A stretch of DNA of 64,000 bases, from positions 1 to 64,000 of the forward strand of contig NZ_NXNI01000001.1 of NCBI RefSeq assembly GCF_002494345.1, in the 5' to 3' direction. The notes beneath the pieces were generated by a model. It was not told the DNA's origin and did no database searches. It saw only the letters and a list, made by a program, of their open reading frames with translations. A program made the translations under genes and the position numbers. Origin of the DNA: Natrinema ejinorense. GTDB taxonomy: Archaea > Halobacteriota > Halobacteria > Halobacteriales > Natrialbaceae. This document shows, piece by piece, positions 1-8,269 of the stretch; within the stretch, counting starts at the first letter, position 1, and each line of letters opens with the position of its first letter.

Positions 1-636
1 ATGGAAGTCCACCACGTCACCGAGGACGCGGAGACGTTCACTTGCAACGCCTATCTGGCCGTCGGCGAGGACGGAACGGCGACGCTGGTCGACGCCGGCG
101 CGGTCGAGGGCGTCGTCGACGAAATCAGCGAGCACACCGACGAGCTCGAGGCCGTCGTCATGACCCACCAACACGGCGACCACGTCGCCCAACTCGAAGC
201 CGTCGTCGAGGCGTTCGATCCCGCCGTCTACGCCTACGCCGACCATCCGACGCGGACCCAGGCGATCGACGACGGCGACACCGTCACGGTCGGCGACGAG
301 GAGTTCGAGGTCGTCTACACCCCGGGTCACGCCGACGATCACGTCTCGCTCGTCTCCGACTCGTCGCTGTTCTCCGGCGACGTCGTCGTCCACGACGACG
401 GGGCCTTCGACTACGGCAGCTTCGGTCGCACGGACATGGCCGGCCAGTCCCGCGAGCGACTCATCGAGAGCATTCGGGACCTCCTCGAGCGCATGCCCGG
501 CGAACGAAGCGGGGCTGCCGGCGTCGAGCACATGTACGCGGGCCACGGCGACGTCTTCCACGGCGACGTTCGCGACGTGGTGGAGACGGCACTCCAGCGC
601 GCGGAGAAACGGGAGCCCAAGTATCCCGACGAGTAG
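1..636 (+). CDS. MBL-fold metallo-hydrolase
   Basis: A 211-residue protein of the metallo-beta-lactamase superfamily, probably a cytosolic hydrolase. The zinc-binding signature THQHGDH sits near residue 55. The later metal-site elements follow in order: TPGHADDH near residue 107, SGDVV near 125, and a GHGDV segment near 180. The length fits the short glyoxalase II-like branch. The substrate cannot be read from the sequence; thioester (glyoxalase II-type) hydrolysis is only one possibility. The ATG lies exactly at the first base of the window, so an upstream extension cannot be excluded, although the N-terminus looks natural for the family. The next gene, RPA, follows after about 245 bases with its own promoter, so an operon is not indicated. 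Confidence 0.85.
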   Translation: MEVHHVTEDAETFTCNAYLAVGEDGTATLVDAGAVEGVVDEISEHTDELEAVVMTHQHGDHVAQLEAVVEAFDPAVYAYADHPTRTQAIDDGDTVTVGDEEFEVVYTPGHADDHVSLVSDSSLFSGDVVVHDDGAFDYGSFGRTDMAGQSRERLIESIRDLLERMPGERSGAAGVEHMYAGHGDVFHGDVRDVVETALQRAEKREPKYPDE

Positions 637-880
637 TCGGGACTACCGAGCCCCCTCGTACCGATCGGACCACACTGACGTTTATCCGTCGTGGCGCGGC
701 CAGCATCGTGTATGCTCTCCCACTGGCGTCTCGGCGACGCACGGTCACGGCGAAGCGTCTTTGCAGGATCGAGACCCCGAAATACGGCGTATAGAGTCGC
801 CGTATCCCCCGAACGCGCCACAGCAACAGGACACCGAATGGATAACGCTTATGCGCGGGCTACCCATGCACGAGCCTAGA

Positions 881-2380
881 ATGAGCGACATCGAGGGCGT
901 ATATGAGGACCTCGAGGCCGACGTTTCTCTCGAGGAGTTTCGCGAGGCCGTCGAGGCGAAAGTCGAGCAGATGGGTGGACTCGCGGACGAGGAGACGGCG
1001 GCGATGCTCGTCGCTCACGAAGTCGGCGAAAGCGAGGTCGGCGGTATCGCCGACATCGAGCCCGGCATGGAAGCGGCCAAGTTCGTCGCCAAAGTGATCT
1101 CGATCGGCGAGAAACGGACCTTCGAACGTGACGGCGAGGACGAGGACGGACAGGTCGTCAACGTCGAAGTGGCAGACGAGACCGGGTCGGTGCGGGCGGC
1201 CTTCTGGGACGACCACGCCGAGGCCGCCATCGAGGAACTCGAGGTGGGGCAGGTACTGCGGATCAAGGGCCGACCCAAGGAGGGATTCAGTGGCGTCGAG
1301 ATCAGCGTCGACAACGTCGAACCCGATCCCGACACCGAGATCGAGGTACAGGTTTCGGATACGTACACCGTCGAGGACCTCTCGCTTGGCCTCTCGAACG
1401 TCAATCTCGTGGGCCTGCTTCTCGACACCGACAGCGTCCGCACCTTCGACCGCGACGACGGCTCCGAAGGGAAGGTTTCGAACCTCGTGCTCGGCGATTC
1501 GACCGGCCGCATCCGGGTCACGCTCTGGGACGAGCAGGCCGATCTGGCCACGGAACTCGAGGCGGGCACGACCGTCGAGGTGATCGACGGCTACGTCAAG
1601 GATCGCGACGGCAGCCTCGAACTCCACGTCGGCAATCGCGGTGCGGTCGAGGAAGTCGACGAGGACGTCGAGTACGTCCCCGAGAGCACCCCCATCGAAG
1701 ACCTCGAGATCGATCAGGTCGTCGACATCGCGGGCGTCGTCCGCTCGGCGGATCCCAAGCGCACCTTCGACCGGGACGACGGCTCGGAGGGACAGGTCCG
1801 CAACATCCGCGTCCAGGACGCGACCGACGACATCCGCGTGGCCCTCTGGGGCGAGAAAGCCGACATCGGCGTGGGGCCGGGCGACGAGGTGGCGCTCGGC
1901 GACGTCGAAATCCAGGACGGCTGGCAGGACGACCTCGAGGCCTCCGCGGGGTGGCAGTCGACGATCACGGTGCTGGAATCCGAGTCCGCCGGCTCCGGGC
2001 GCAGCCAGGCGGATGCGGACGGCTCGAGCGACCAAAACGCGGGGCTGTCGGCGTTTGCCGGCGACGATGACGAGTCCGACGGGGGGATGACAGCGGACGG
2101 TCCGGGTTCGACCGACTCGACGGAATCGGCCAGCGAAACGAGCGAACCCACGGCCGAGACCGGCAACACCCCCAGCGGTGAGACCGGTGGGGACGACCCA
2201 GCCGACGGCGACGAACTCGAGTTCACCGGCGTCGTCGTCCAGGCGGGAGATCCGGTCGTCCTCGACGACGGCGAAACGACGATGAGCGTCGAGACCGACG
2301 TCGACGTCGGTCTCGGCGAGGAGGTAACCGCCCGAGGGATCGTCCACGATGGCCGTCTCGAGGCAAACGACGTGTTTTGA
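881..2380 (+). CDS. rpa2: Replication protein A-like single-stranded DNA-binding protein
   Basis: A 499-residue ssDNA-binding protein for replication and repair. Three successive OB-fold repeats lie at about residues 60-155, 165-270 and 275-370. They share the recurring core RTFDRDDGSEG followed by a VTLWDE- or VALWGE-like strand. A long acidic Ser/Asp/Glu/Gly-rich linker follows, then a short C-terminal OB-like domain of about 55 residues. This single-chain, multi-OB layout matches haloarchaeal Rpa2. I chose the ATG at 881 because the N-terminus MSDIEGVYEDLE is the acidic start expected, and an AT-rich box (acgcttatg) lies about 30 bases upstream. An upstream in-frame extension to 761 has poor codon character. 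A histone gene follows after 65 bases, then a deacetylase-family gene, a known haloarchaeal neighbourhood. Confidence 0.92.
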   Translation: MSDIEGVYEDLEADVSLEEFREAVEAKVEQMGGLADEETAAMLVAHEVGESEVGGIADIEPGMEAAKFVAKVISIGEKRTFERDGEDEDGQVVNVEVADETGSVRAAFWDDHAEAAIEELEVGQVLRIKGRPKEGFSGVEISVDNVEPDPDTEIEVQVSDTYTVEDLSLGLSNVNLVGLLLDTDSVRTFDRDDGSEGKVSNLVLGDSTGRIRVTLWDEQADLATELEAGTTVEVIDGYVKDRDGSLELHVGNRGAVEEVDEDVEYVPESTPIEDLEIDQVVDIAGVVRSADPKRTFDRDDGSEGQVRNIRVQDATDDIRVALWGEKADIGVGPGDEVALGDVEIQDGWQDDLEASAGWQSTITVLESESAGSGRSQADADGSSDQNAGLSAFAGDDDESDGGMTADGPGSTDSTESASETSEPTAETGNTPSGETGGDDPADGDELEFTGVVVQAGDPVVLDDGETTMSVETDVDVGLGEEVTARGIVHDGRLEANDVF

Positions 2381-2445
2381 CGCCGCGAGCAACCTCATCG
2401 CAGTCTAGGAAAAGCGTTAAGGGAGTTAGCTTCGCCTATCATGAT

Positions 2446-2877
2446 ATGAACGTCGAACTCCCGTTCGCCCCGGTGGATACGATCATCCGGCGGAACGCGG
2501 GCGATCTTCGGGTGAGTGCCGACGCGTCGAAGGAACTCGCTACACGGATTCAGGAACACGGGAGCGAACTCGCGATCGACGCCGCCGAAACGGCGACGAC
2601 GGACGGACGCAAGACGTTGATGGCCGGCGATTTCGGCGTCGATCGGGTCGTCGACAAGGACGATCTCGAGCTCCCGGTTGCACCGGTCGACCGCATCGCC
2701 AGGTTGGAGATCGACGACCGATATCGCGTCTCGATGGACGCACGCATCGCGCTAGCCGATATCCTCGAGGACTACGCGGACAACGTCGCCCGAGCCGCCG
2801 CGATCCTCGCACACCACGCCGATCGGCGGACGATCACCGACGACGACATCGAGACGTACTTCTCGTTGTTCGAGTGA
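2446..2877 (+). CDS. hstA: Archaeal histone, tandem histone-fold protein
   Basis: A 143-residue DNA-packaging protein with two histone folds in one chain, as haloarchaeal histones have. The first half begins VELPFAPVDTIIRR and the second repeats the pattern as ELPVAPVDRIARL near residue 67, followed by RVSMDARIALADILEDYA and the closing helix TITDDDIETYF. The two halves pair internally like a eukaryotic histone heterodimer (family knowledge). ATG 2446 is chosen because it gives the canonical MNVELPFAPVD start; a TATA-like gcgttaagg lies about 30 bases upstream. Another ATG at 2441 opens only ATG-ATA-TGA and overlaps this start. The deacetylase-family gene starts 4 bases after the stop, so the two are probably cotranscribed. 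Confidence 0.95.
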   Translation: MNVELPFAPVDTIIRRNAGDLRVSADASKELATRIQEHGSELAIDAAETATTDGRKTLMAGDFGVDRVVDKDDLELPVAPVDRIARLEIDDRYRVSMDARIALADILEDYADNVARAAAILAHHADRRTITDDDIETYFSLFE

Positions 2878-2881
2878 GCAA

Positions 2882-3910
2882 ATGCAGTTCGGCTACAGCG
2901 AGCTCTGTCTCGCACACGATCCCGGTTCGCGCCATCCCGAGTCGCCGGACCGGCTACGGGCGATTCGGGAACGGCTGAAGAAAAAACACGGCGTCGAATA
3001 CGTCGAATCCGACTCCTGCGAACTCGACACGATGGCGGCCGTCCACGAGCGGGCGTACCTCGAGTCCGTCCGGGAGTTCTGTGACGATGGCGGTGGAAGC
3101 TGGGATCCCGACACCACCGCCGTCGAAGAAACGTGGGACGCGGCCCGTCAAAGCGCCGGGCTCGCCTGCTGGGCCGCCGAACAGGCCCTCGGGGGGGCAA
3201 CGGGACGAGAGACGCCGTTCTCGATCGGCCGCCCGCCGGGCCATCACGCGGTGTACGACAACGCCATGGGGTTTTGTTTCGTCAACAACGTCGCCGTCGC
3301 CGCCCAGCACGCGCTCGATCACGACGAGTACGACGTCGACAGTGTTGCGATCATCGACTGGGATGTCCACCACGGCAACGGGACGCAGGACATCTTCTAC
3401 GATCGGGGCGACGTCTTCTTCGTCTCGCTCCACGAAAAGGAGCTCTATCCCGGCACCGGGGCGATCGACGAAATCGGGGACGGCGACGGTGAGGGGACGA
3501 CGATGAACGTCCCGATGCCGGCAGGGACCGACGACGCCGAATACCTGGCCGCCCTCGAGGGACCGATCACTGCCGCACTGACCGACTTCGATCCCGACCT
3601 GCTGTTGATCAGCGCCGGCTTCGACGCCCACCGCCACGATCCGATCTCCCGGATTCGCCTCTCGACGGAGGCCTACGCCCTCATGAGCGACCGCGTCCGG
3701 TCCCTCGCCGACGACACCGACGCCGCGCTCGCGTTCGTTCTCGAGGGCGGCTACGGGCTGGACGTACTCGCCGACAGCGTGGCCATTGTCCACGAAACGT
3801 TCGACGGTCGCGAGCCGATCGAACCCGGCGACGAACTCGGCGACAACACGGAATCCGTCCTCGAAGACGTCCTTGAGGCCCACGATCTCGAGTCGGATCT
3901 GGGCGACTGA
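2882..3910 (+). CDS. Histone deacetylase / acetylpolyamine amidohydrolase family protein
   Basis: A 342-residue zinc amidohydrolase of the arginase-deacetylase fold. All catalytic elements are present: RPPGHHA with the paired histidines (near residue 120), the zinc ligands in DWDVHHGNGTQ (near 160), the third metal aspartate in SAGFDAHRHDP (near 240), and the transition-state tyrosine in LEGGYG (near 285). The gene starts 4 bases after the histone stop, which suggests cotranscription. That placement makes protein (histone or other) or polyamine deacetylation an attractive role, but the substrate is not defined by sequence. Haloarchaeal histones lack long lysine-rich tails, so the target need not be the histone. 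The stop codon overlaps the first base of an inverted repeat shared with another convergent gene pair in the window. Confidence 0.93.
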   Translation: MQFGYSELCLAHDPGSRHPESPDRLRAIRERLKKKHGVEYVESDSCELDTMAAVHERAYLESVREFCDDGGGSWDPDTTAVEETWDAARQSAGLACWAAEQALGGATGRETPFSIGRPPGHHAVYDNAMGFCFVNNVAVAAQHALDHDEYDVDSVAIIDWDVHHGNGTQDIFYDRGDVFFVSLHEKELYPGTGAIDEIGDGDGEGTTMNVPMPAGTDDAEYLAALEGPITAALTDFDPDLLLISAGFDAHRHDPISRIRLSTEAYALMSDRVRSLADDTDAALAFVLEGGYGLDVLADSVAIVHETFDGREPIEPGDELGDNTESVLEDVLEAHDLESDLGD

Positions 3911-3986
3911 TACGGTCTGCTGTACCGATTTATCGGCGTAACACTGTCTTGCGGTTACACCGTCACTGACGTCCAGCAGACCGTAT
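3910..3986. repeat. Convergent-gene hairpin repeat, copy 1
   Basis: A 77-bp inverted repeat between the convergent deacetylase and cca genes. The arms ATACGGTCTGCTG (3910-3922) and CAGCAGACCGTAT (3974-3986) are perfect 13-bp complements. Inside, GGCGTAAC and GTTACACC form a second partial stem. The first 22 bases match the copy at 50357 with one difference. The position suggests a bidirectional transcription terminator or a REP/MITE-like element; this is inference. Confidence 0.8.
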
Positions 3987-4029
3987 GGACGGGTAGAACC
4001 GGTCGACTCGGACCGCGTGGCCGGCCAGT

Positions 4030-5430
4030 TCAGGGACGCGGGTCGAAGTAGGCCGCGAGCTCCGTTCCGAACGTTTCTAAGAGGGGAGTGACCTCGTCGT
4101 CGAGCAGTACTTCGTAGCCGTCCTCGAGTGCGGTCTCGACGTGTGCGCCGAGCCCCACGTCGAACAGGCGATCGCTCTCGAGAAACGCGCGAGCGGTGGT
4201 GAACGCCCGCTCGCGCTCGGTTACGTATCGGCCGTCCTCGATGAAGGGACCGTAGGCCTCGGCATCGTCGGCGTAGGTGTCGTAGAACCCCTCGGCGTGG
4301 TCACGAACGTGAACCGGTGGCCCCGCGTGGCGTTCGACCGCGGGGCGCTCGCTGACCGCGAGTTCGGCGAAGACGACGGCGGTCTCGTCCGCGATCGCCG
4401 TCGCTCGGAAGACGTCGAACCCGCGATCGTCCAGCCCCTGCGTGATTCCCGTCACCGATTTCTGTAGCTGCGGGTAGAGCTGATCCTCGACGAGGTCGGG
4501 CGCGTCGAACCGGATCGCAACGGCGGTGGTGCCCCGGCGCGCGAGGTGTGCGAGCAGTTCGGATTCGGACAGGGGGGCAGGCTCGTCGGGTTCGAAGAGA
4601 TCGAACCGGGGCGTTTCGAGGAACTCGCGGGCGTAGTGTTGGAACCGGGCGACGTTCTCCGGCGAGCAGACGGCCGCGACGTTGCGCTCGGGATCAGTCG
4701 GATCGATGACCACGAGCGGATCGTCGAACGTCGTGTTGCCGTGGGCCTCGGGATCGAGTTCGACCGGCGGCTGCCAGTCGGCCGCGGCCTCGAGTAGCGC
4801 TCGAACGCCGCCGTACTCGCAGACGAGCAGTTCGGTCAGATAGCCGCTGAAGCCACGCGTTCGGAGATCGCTGCCGTAGACGCCGATTCCGGTGAGGAAC
4901 TGCTTGGCAACGCGGACGTCGCCCGCGAGGTCGTCGTCGAGTCGCTGTTGCAGGTACCGGGTGTGGAACGGCGTCCGGTCGACGGCCGATCGGATCTCGG
5001 TGGCCGACGCGAGTCGGAAACAGGGGACGACGTCGATGTCGAATCCCTCGACCGTTCCCTTGACGTACGGATGTTCGGCGTACTCCTCGTGCCCCTCCGG
5101 GAGGGTCGCGTGGCCGACCTCGAGGCCGTACTCCTCGAGCGTTTCGCGATCGAGTTCCGGCGGGAATCGGACGAAGATGTCGATGTCGCGATCGCCGCTG
5201 ATCCAGGTGTCGCGTGCGGTCGAGCCGACCTGCAACACGTCGGCGTCGGAACACAGCGCCGTCGCCGCGGTTTCGGCCCGATCCATGAGCCGGTCGGCGA
5301 CCTCGCGGAGGCGTCTCCGTTCGTCCTCGTCGGGCGTGACCCGCGCCCGAACCTCGGCGACGACGTGTTCGACGTCTCGATTCCCGTCTCTCTTGGCGGG
5401 TTCGTTGCCGTCGGCGTCCTCCTCGCTCAT
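4030..5430 (-). CDS. cca: CCA tRNA nucleotidyltransferase, archaeal class I
   Basis: A 466-residue enzyme that adds or repairs the 3' CCA of tRNAs with CTP and ATP and no nucleic-acid template. The nucleotidyltransferase signature is clear: LQVGSTARDTWISGDRDIDI with its DxD metal-binding pair in the N-terminal third, then VDVVP-like FDIDVVPCFR carrying the third carboxylate. The central GFSGYLTELLV region is typical of archaeal CCA enzymes, and the length fits. The start at 5430 (MSEEDADGN) is preferred over an in-frame extension to 5484, because the acidic N-terminus is natural and the extension is Pro/Ser-rich. It lies 95 bases from a divergently read tRNA-Asn and converges on the deacetylase-family gene. 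Confidence 0.95.
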   Translation of the reverse strand: MSEEDADGNEPAKRDGNRDVEHVVAEVRARVTPDEDERRRLREVADRLMDRAETAATALCSDADVLQVGSTARDTWISGDRDIDIFVRFPPELDRETLEEYGLEVGHATLPEGHEEYAEHPYVKGTVEGFDIDVVPCFRLASATEIRSAVDRTPFHTRYLQQRLDDDLAGDVRVAKQFLTGIGVYGSDLRTRGFSGYLTELLVCEYGGVRALLEAAADWQPPVELDPEAHGNTTFDDPLVVIDPTDPERNVAAVCSPENVARFQHYAREFLETPRFDLFEPDEPAPLSESELLAHLARRGTTAVAIRFDAPDLVEDQLYPQLQKSVTGITQGLDDRGFDVFRATAIADETAVVFAELAVSERPAVERHAGPPVHVRDHAEGFYDTYADDAEAYGPFIEDGRYVTERERAFTTARAFLESDRLFDVGLGAHVETALEDGYEVLLDDEVTPLLETFGTELAAYFDPRP

Positions 5431-5525
5431 CGGGTAGGGGTACTCGAGCAGTGCGTGAAAGGGTGTCGAACCCGATGCAGGCAAAACGAAAGCCCTATCA
5501 AATGCACCCGGCTATCACAGGATGA

Positions 5526-5598
5526 GCCGAAGTAGCTCAGATGGTAGAGCACCTCGCTGTTAACGAGGTTGTCCCAGGTTCGAGTCCTGGCTTCGGCG
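5526..5598 (+). tRNA. tRNA-Asn (GUU)
   Basis: A complete cloverleaf of 73 nt. The acceptor GCCGAAG pairs with CTTCGGC, the discriminator is G, and CCA is not encoded. The anticodon stem CCTCG/CGAGG encloses CTGTTAA with anticodon GTT. The T arm is CCAGG-TTCGAGT-CCTGG. No intron is present. Confidence 0.97.
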
Positions 5599-5821
5599 CT
5601 TCTTCGAAATTCACGGTCACGGGAGAGCCGTCCTCGATTGATTCTCGATACCGGATCCCACGGCAAAGCCGCCCGTCGTCGGCCGCACGGCCGTAGAAGC
5701 GCTTTCTGGATCGTCGACACCCGTTGCGATAACGGGACTGTCGGTCGTTCGGACTGTCCGGCAGCCGATCTGCTGCCGTTCGGGGGAGGGATTAATCGTC
5801 TTCCGGCAGTGACGTGCGTAC

Positions 5822-6409
5822 ATGTCCAGTGATAGCGACGACCGACGAAGTACCGACGACCACGGCCACGACATCATCGACCCACTCTCCGTCGGCATCG
5901 TCACCGTCTCGAGTTCGCGGGCGGGCGAGGACGATCCCGACGACCCCGGTGGGGATACCATTCAGGCGTGTTTCGAAGCCGAGGGCCACGAGGTCCAGGA
6001 ACGACTGCTGGTCCGGGACGACTACTCGTCGATCCGGACCGCGGTCCGGGGGCTGGTCGCGCGCCGGGATATCGACGTCGTCTGTACCACCGGCGGTACC
6101 GGCGTCACCGCCGACGACGTCTCACCGGAGGCGACGTCCGCACTGTTCGAGCGCGAGTTGCCCGGGTTCGGCGAGCTGTTCCGATCGCTCTCGTGGGAGG
6201 AGGTCGGCACGCGGGCGATGGCCTCGCGCGCGACGGCGGGAATCGCCGTCGATACGCCGGTCTTCTGTCTCCCCGGAAGCAAAAGCGCCTGTGAGACCGC
6301 CTGCACGGAACTGATCGTCCCCGAGACCCCACATCTCGCCGGACTGGCGACGCGTCACCGTTCGAACGGAACCGATCGGTCACTGGACGAGTACGGAACC
6401 GGGGACTGA
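5822..6409 (+). CDS. moaB: MoaB/Mog family molybdenum cofactor protein
   Basis: A 195-residue MoaB/Mog-like protein, predicted to adenylylate molybdopterin before metal insertion. The family core is visible: SVGIVTVSSSRAG near residue 23, the TTGGTGVTADDVSPEAT molybdopterin-binding loop near 90-107, and FCLPGSKSACETA near 150. The length is slightly above the usual 165-180 because of a Ser/Asp-rich N-terminal segment of about 20 residues. It stands alone, about 220 bases after tRNA-Asn and upstream of a transporter operon with its own promoter. Neighbouring genes give no direct link to a molybdoenzyme. Confidence 0.92.
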   Translation: MSSDSDDRRSTDDHGHDIIDPLSVGIVTVSSSRAGEDDPDDPGGDTIQACFEAEGHEVQERLLVRDDYSSIRTAVRGLVARRDIDVVCTTGGTGVTADDVSPEATSALFERELPGFGELFRSLSWEEVGTRAMASRATAGIAVDTPVFCLPGSKSACETACTELIVPETPHLAGLATRHRSNGTDRSLDEYGTGD

Positions 6410-6511
6410 GCGATTCTCCTGCCCGATCTTTTGTTTCTGGATCGTTCCGGTCGCTCGTGAGTGTCGCCTTCGATCGATGCCAAGCGACAGCTCCGATCGA
6501 TTCGAACCGTT

Positions 6512-6552
6512 ACTAAAATAAAGTTTCACTTGTACAATCTCACTTGTGAAAC
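6512..6552 (+). promoter_or_regulatory. Promoter and NikR-like dyad operator of the ABC operon
   Basis: An AT-rich TATA-like stretch (ctaaaataaag, 6512-6522) is followed at once by a perfect dyad: GTTTCAC (6523-6529), a 16-bp spacer, and GTGAAAC (6546-6552). The dyad lies where the transcript should begin, about 110 bases before the lipoprotein gene, so it is well placed for repression. The 7-bp half-sites with 16-bp spacing have the same geometry as the E. coli NikR site (GTATGA-N16-TCATAC); the half-site sequence differs. The assignment to NikR is inference. Confidence 0.6.
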
Positions 6553-6660
6553 ACACGAATCACGTAGACGGACCCGTTCGTTGCGAGACGATCGGGAACG
6601 AGGCAGGAGACGGATCGGACGGGGAATCACCGGCAGCCGCGTGTCGAGAGCGGTGATAGT

Positions 6661-8184
6661 ATGCCTGAGAGTCATTCGAGACGGCGCGTTCTCGGGAGCA
6701 TCGGCGTCGGTATCGGTTCGATTGCGGGTTGTCTCGGCGGTTCGTCCGACGGTGCCGAAGTGACGGTTGCTCGCCCTGAGACGTCACAGGACGGTAACTG
6801 GGGCGTCTACGGCGGCGTCATCCCATACTACACCGAGGTGTTCGAGCCGCTCGTCCGAGCGAGCGCCGAGATGAAACCGGAACCGCTGCTCGCGACCGAC
6901 TGGAAACGGACGGACGAGTACACGTGGCGGTTCGACCTCCGCGAGGACGTGACGTTTCACAACGGTGCGGAGTTGACGGCCGAGACCGTCGTCTCGTCGT
7001 TCGAAGCGCTGATCGACCACCACGAAGCGACTGGCTGGATCAACGTCGAACCCGACGGTGTGCGGGCACTCGCCGACCATGCCGTCGCGTTCGAGACGAC
7101 CGAACCGTTTCCGACGTTTCCGGGATCGATCTCACACAGCTACTTCGGGATCGTCCATCCCGACACGGACGAGGACGAGAGCGCCGCGATCGGGACGGGA
7201 CCGTTTCGCCTCGCGGACCGCGACGGCGACGACGTGACGCTCGTCCCCTACGACGACCACTGGCGCACCACCCCAACCGTCGATCGACTCCGGTTCGAGG
7301 TCGTCAGCGATGCGACCACCCGCACCAAGGCGCTCGAGGGAGCGGCTGCCGATATCGCTCTCGACCCGCCACGCAGCGCCGTTTCCCAACTCGAGACGGC
7401 AGCAGGGACGACCGTGTCGACCCAGCGAGCACCCCACGCCTGCTTCGGGGCAGTAAACATCTACGCGGAACCGACCGACGACAGGACGTTCCGGCGGGGG
7501 CTCGCCCACGCCATCGACCAGGAACGGCTCGTCGACACTGTCCTCGAGGGGATCGGAGATCCCGCCCGCGGCCCCATCTCGCCGGAGATCCCGTGGGCCG
7601 TCCACGACGACCTTCCGACACATGGGCCCGACCGTGACCGGGCCCGCGAGCTCGTCGCGGACTCGGCGTACACCGGCGAGACGCTCGAACTCTTGATCGA
7701 TGGCGACGAGCCGGACGATCGGACCGTCGCCGAGCGGCTCCAGCACGTGTTCGACGAGATCGGCGTCGACAGCGAGATTACCAGCGCCGAATCGGCGGCG
7801 TTCAGGGAGCGGTTCGTCGGCGGCGAGGCCCACGTCACGATCGTCTCGTTTGGGTCGAACAGCGCCGCGTCGGACTACCTCATCCGGGCGATGTTCCACT
7901 CGCTGGGCAGTGACAACCGCGATCTGTACGAACGAGAGGGAACCGGCGTAATGAACCCCGGTCCGGAGGTCGATCGGCTCATCGAGGACGGCTACCAGGC
8001 GGACTCGTCCGAAGCGAAACGCGAGGCCTACGGTGCAGTCCAGCGACGCATCGTCGACGACGCAGTCGTGCTCCCGCTGTACTATCGCGAGTACGTGCTT
8101 GCCCACGAGACCGACATCGTCGCACCGGAACTCCACCCGATCGACAAACTGATCGACTTCACCGAGAGCGAACGGAGGCAGTAA
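6661..8184 (+). CDS. ABC transporter substrate-binding lipoprotein, family 5 (nickel/peptide type)
   Basis: A 507-residue extracellular solute-binding protein. The N-terminus has a twin-arginine-type start (SRRRVLG, residues 6-12), a short hydrophobic segment and a lipobox ending at Cys24 (SIAGC), so a Tat-exported lipoprotein is predicted. The body is SBP family 5: WRFDLREDVTFHNG near residue 85 and the AETVVSSFEALID helix are diagnostic of the NikA/DppA/OppA group. The ATGWINV segment resembles the equivalent part of NikA, and the operon has a NikR-like dyad at its promoter. Nickel or another chelated metal is therefore favoured, but dipeptides remain possible. It is the first gene of a four-gene transporter operon; the permease gene begins 85 bases after its stop. 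Confidence 0.88.
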   Translation: MPESHSRRRVLGSIGVGIGSIAGCLGGSSDGAEVTVARPETSQDGNWGVYGGVIPYYTEVFEPLVRASAEMKPEPLLATDWKRTDEYTWRFDLREDVTFHNGAELTAETVVSSFEALIDHHEATGWINVEPDGVRALADHAVAFETTEPFPTFPGSISHSYFGIVHPDTDEDESAAIGTGPFRLADRDGDDVTLVPYDDHWRTTPTVDRLRFEVVSDATTRTKALEGAAADIALDPPRSAVSQLETAAGTTVSTQRAPHACFGAVNIYAEPTDDRTFRRGLAHAIDQERLVDTVLEGIGDPARGPISPEIPWAVHDDLPTHGPDRDRARELVADSAYTGETLELLIDGDEPDDRTVAERLQHVFDEIGVDSEITSAESAAFRERFVGGEAHVTIVSFGSNSAASDYLIRAMFHSLGSDNRDLYEREGTGVMNPGPEVDRLIEDGYQADSSEAKREAYGAVQRRIVDDAVVLPLYYREYVLAHETDIVAPELHPIDKLIDFTESERRQ

Positions 8185-8269
8185 CGATGGAACGACTGGG
8201 TTTCGACACCACCACCGCGACGGCAACCGAGCCCGAGTGCCGTCGCACCATCAGCGATCCACACACACC

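Noticed and set aside
860-2398. Long minus-strand frame opposite the RPA gene
   Set aside because: A shadow of the strongly biased RPA gene; the plus strand encodes clear OB folds.
2441-2449. ATG-ATA-TGA mini-ORF overlapping the histone start
   Set aside because: Two codons only; it may affect initiation but there is no way to separate it from chance.
5427-5720. Minus-strand frame over the tRNA-Asn gene
   Set aside because: It spans a complete tRNA and has no protein-like features.
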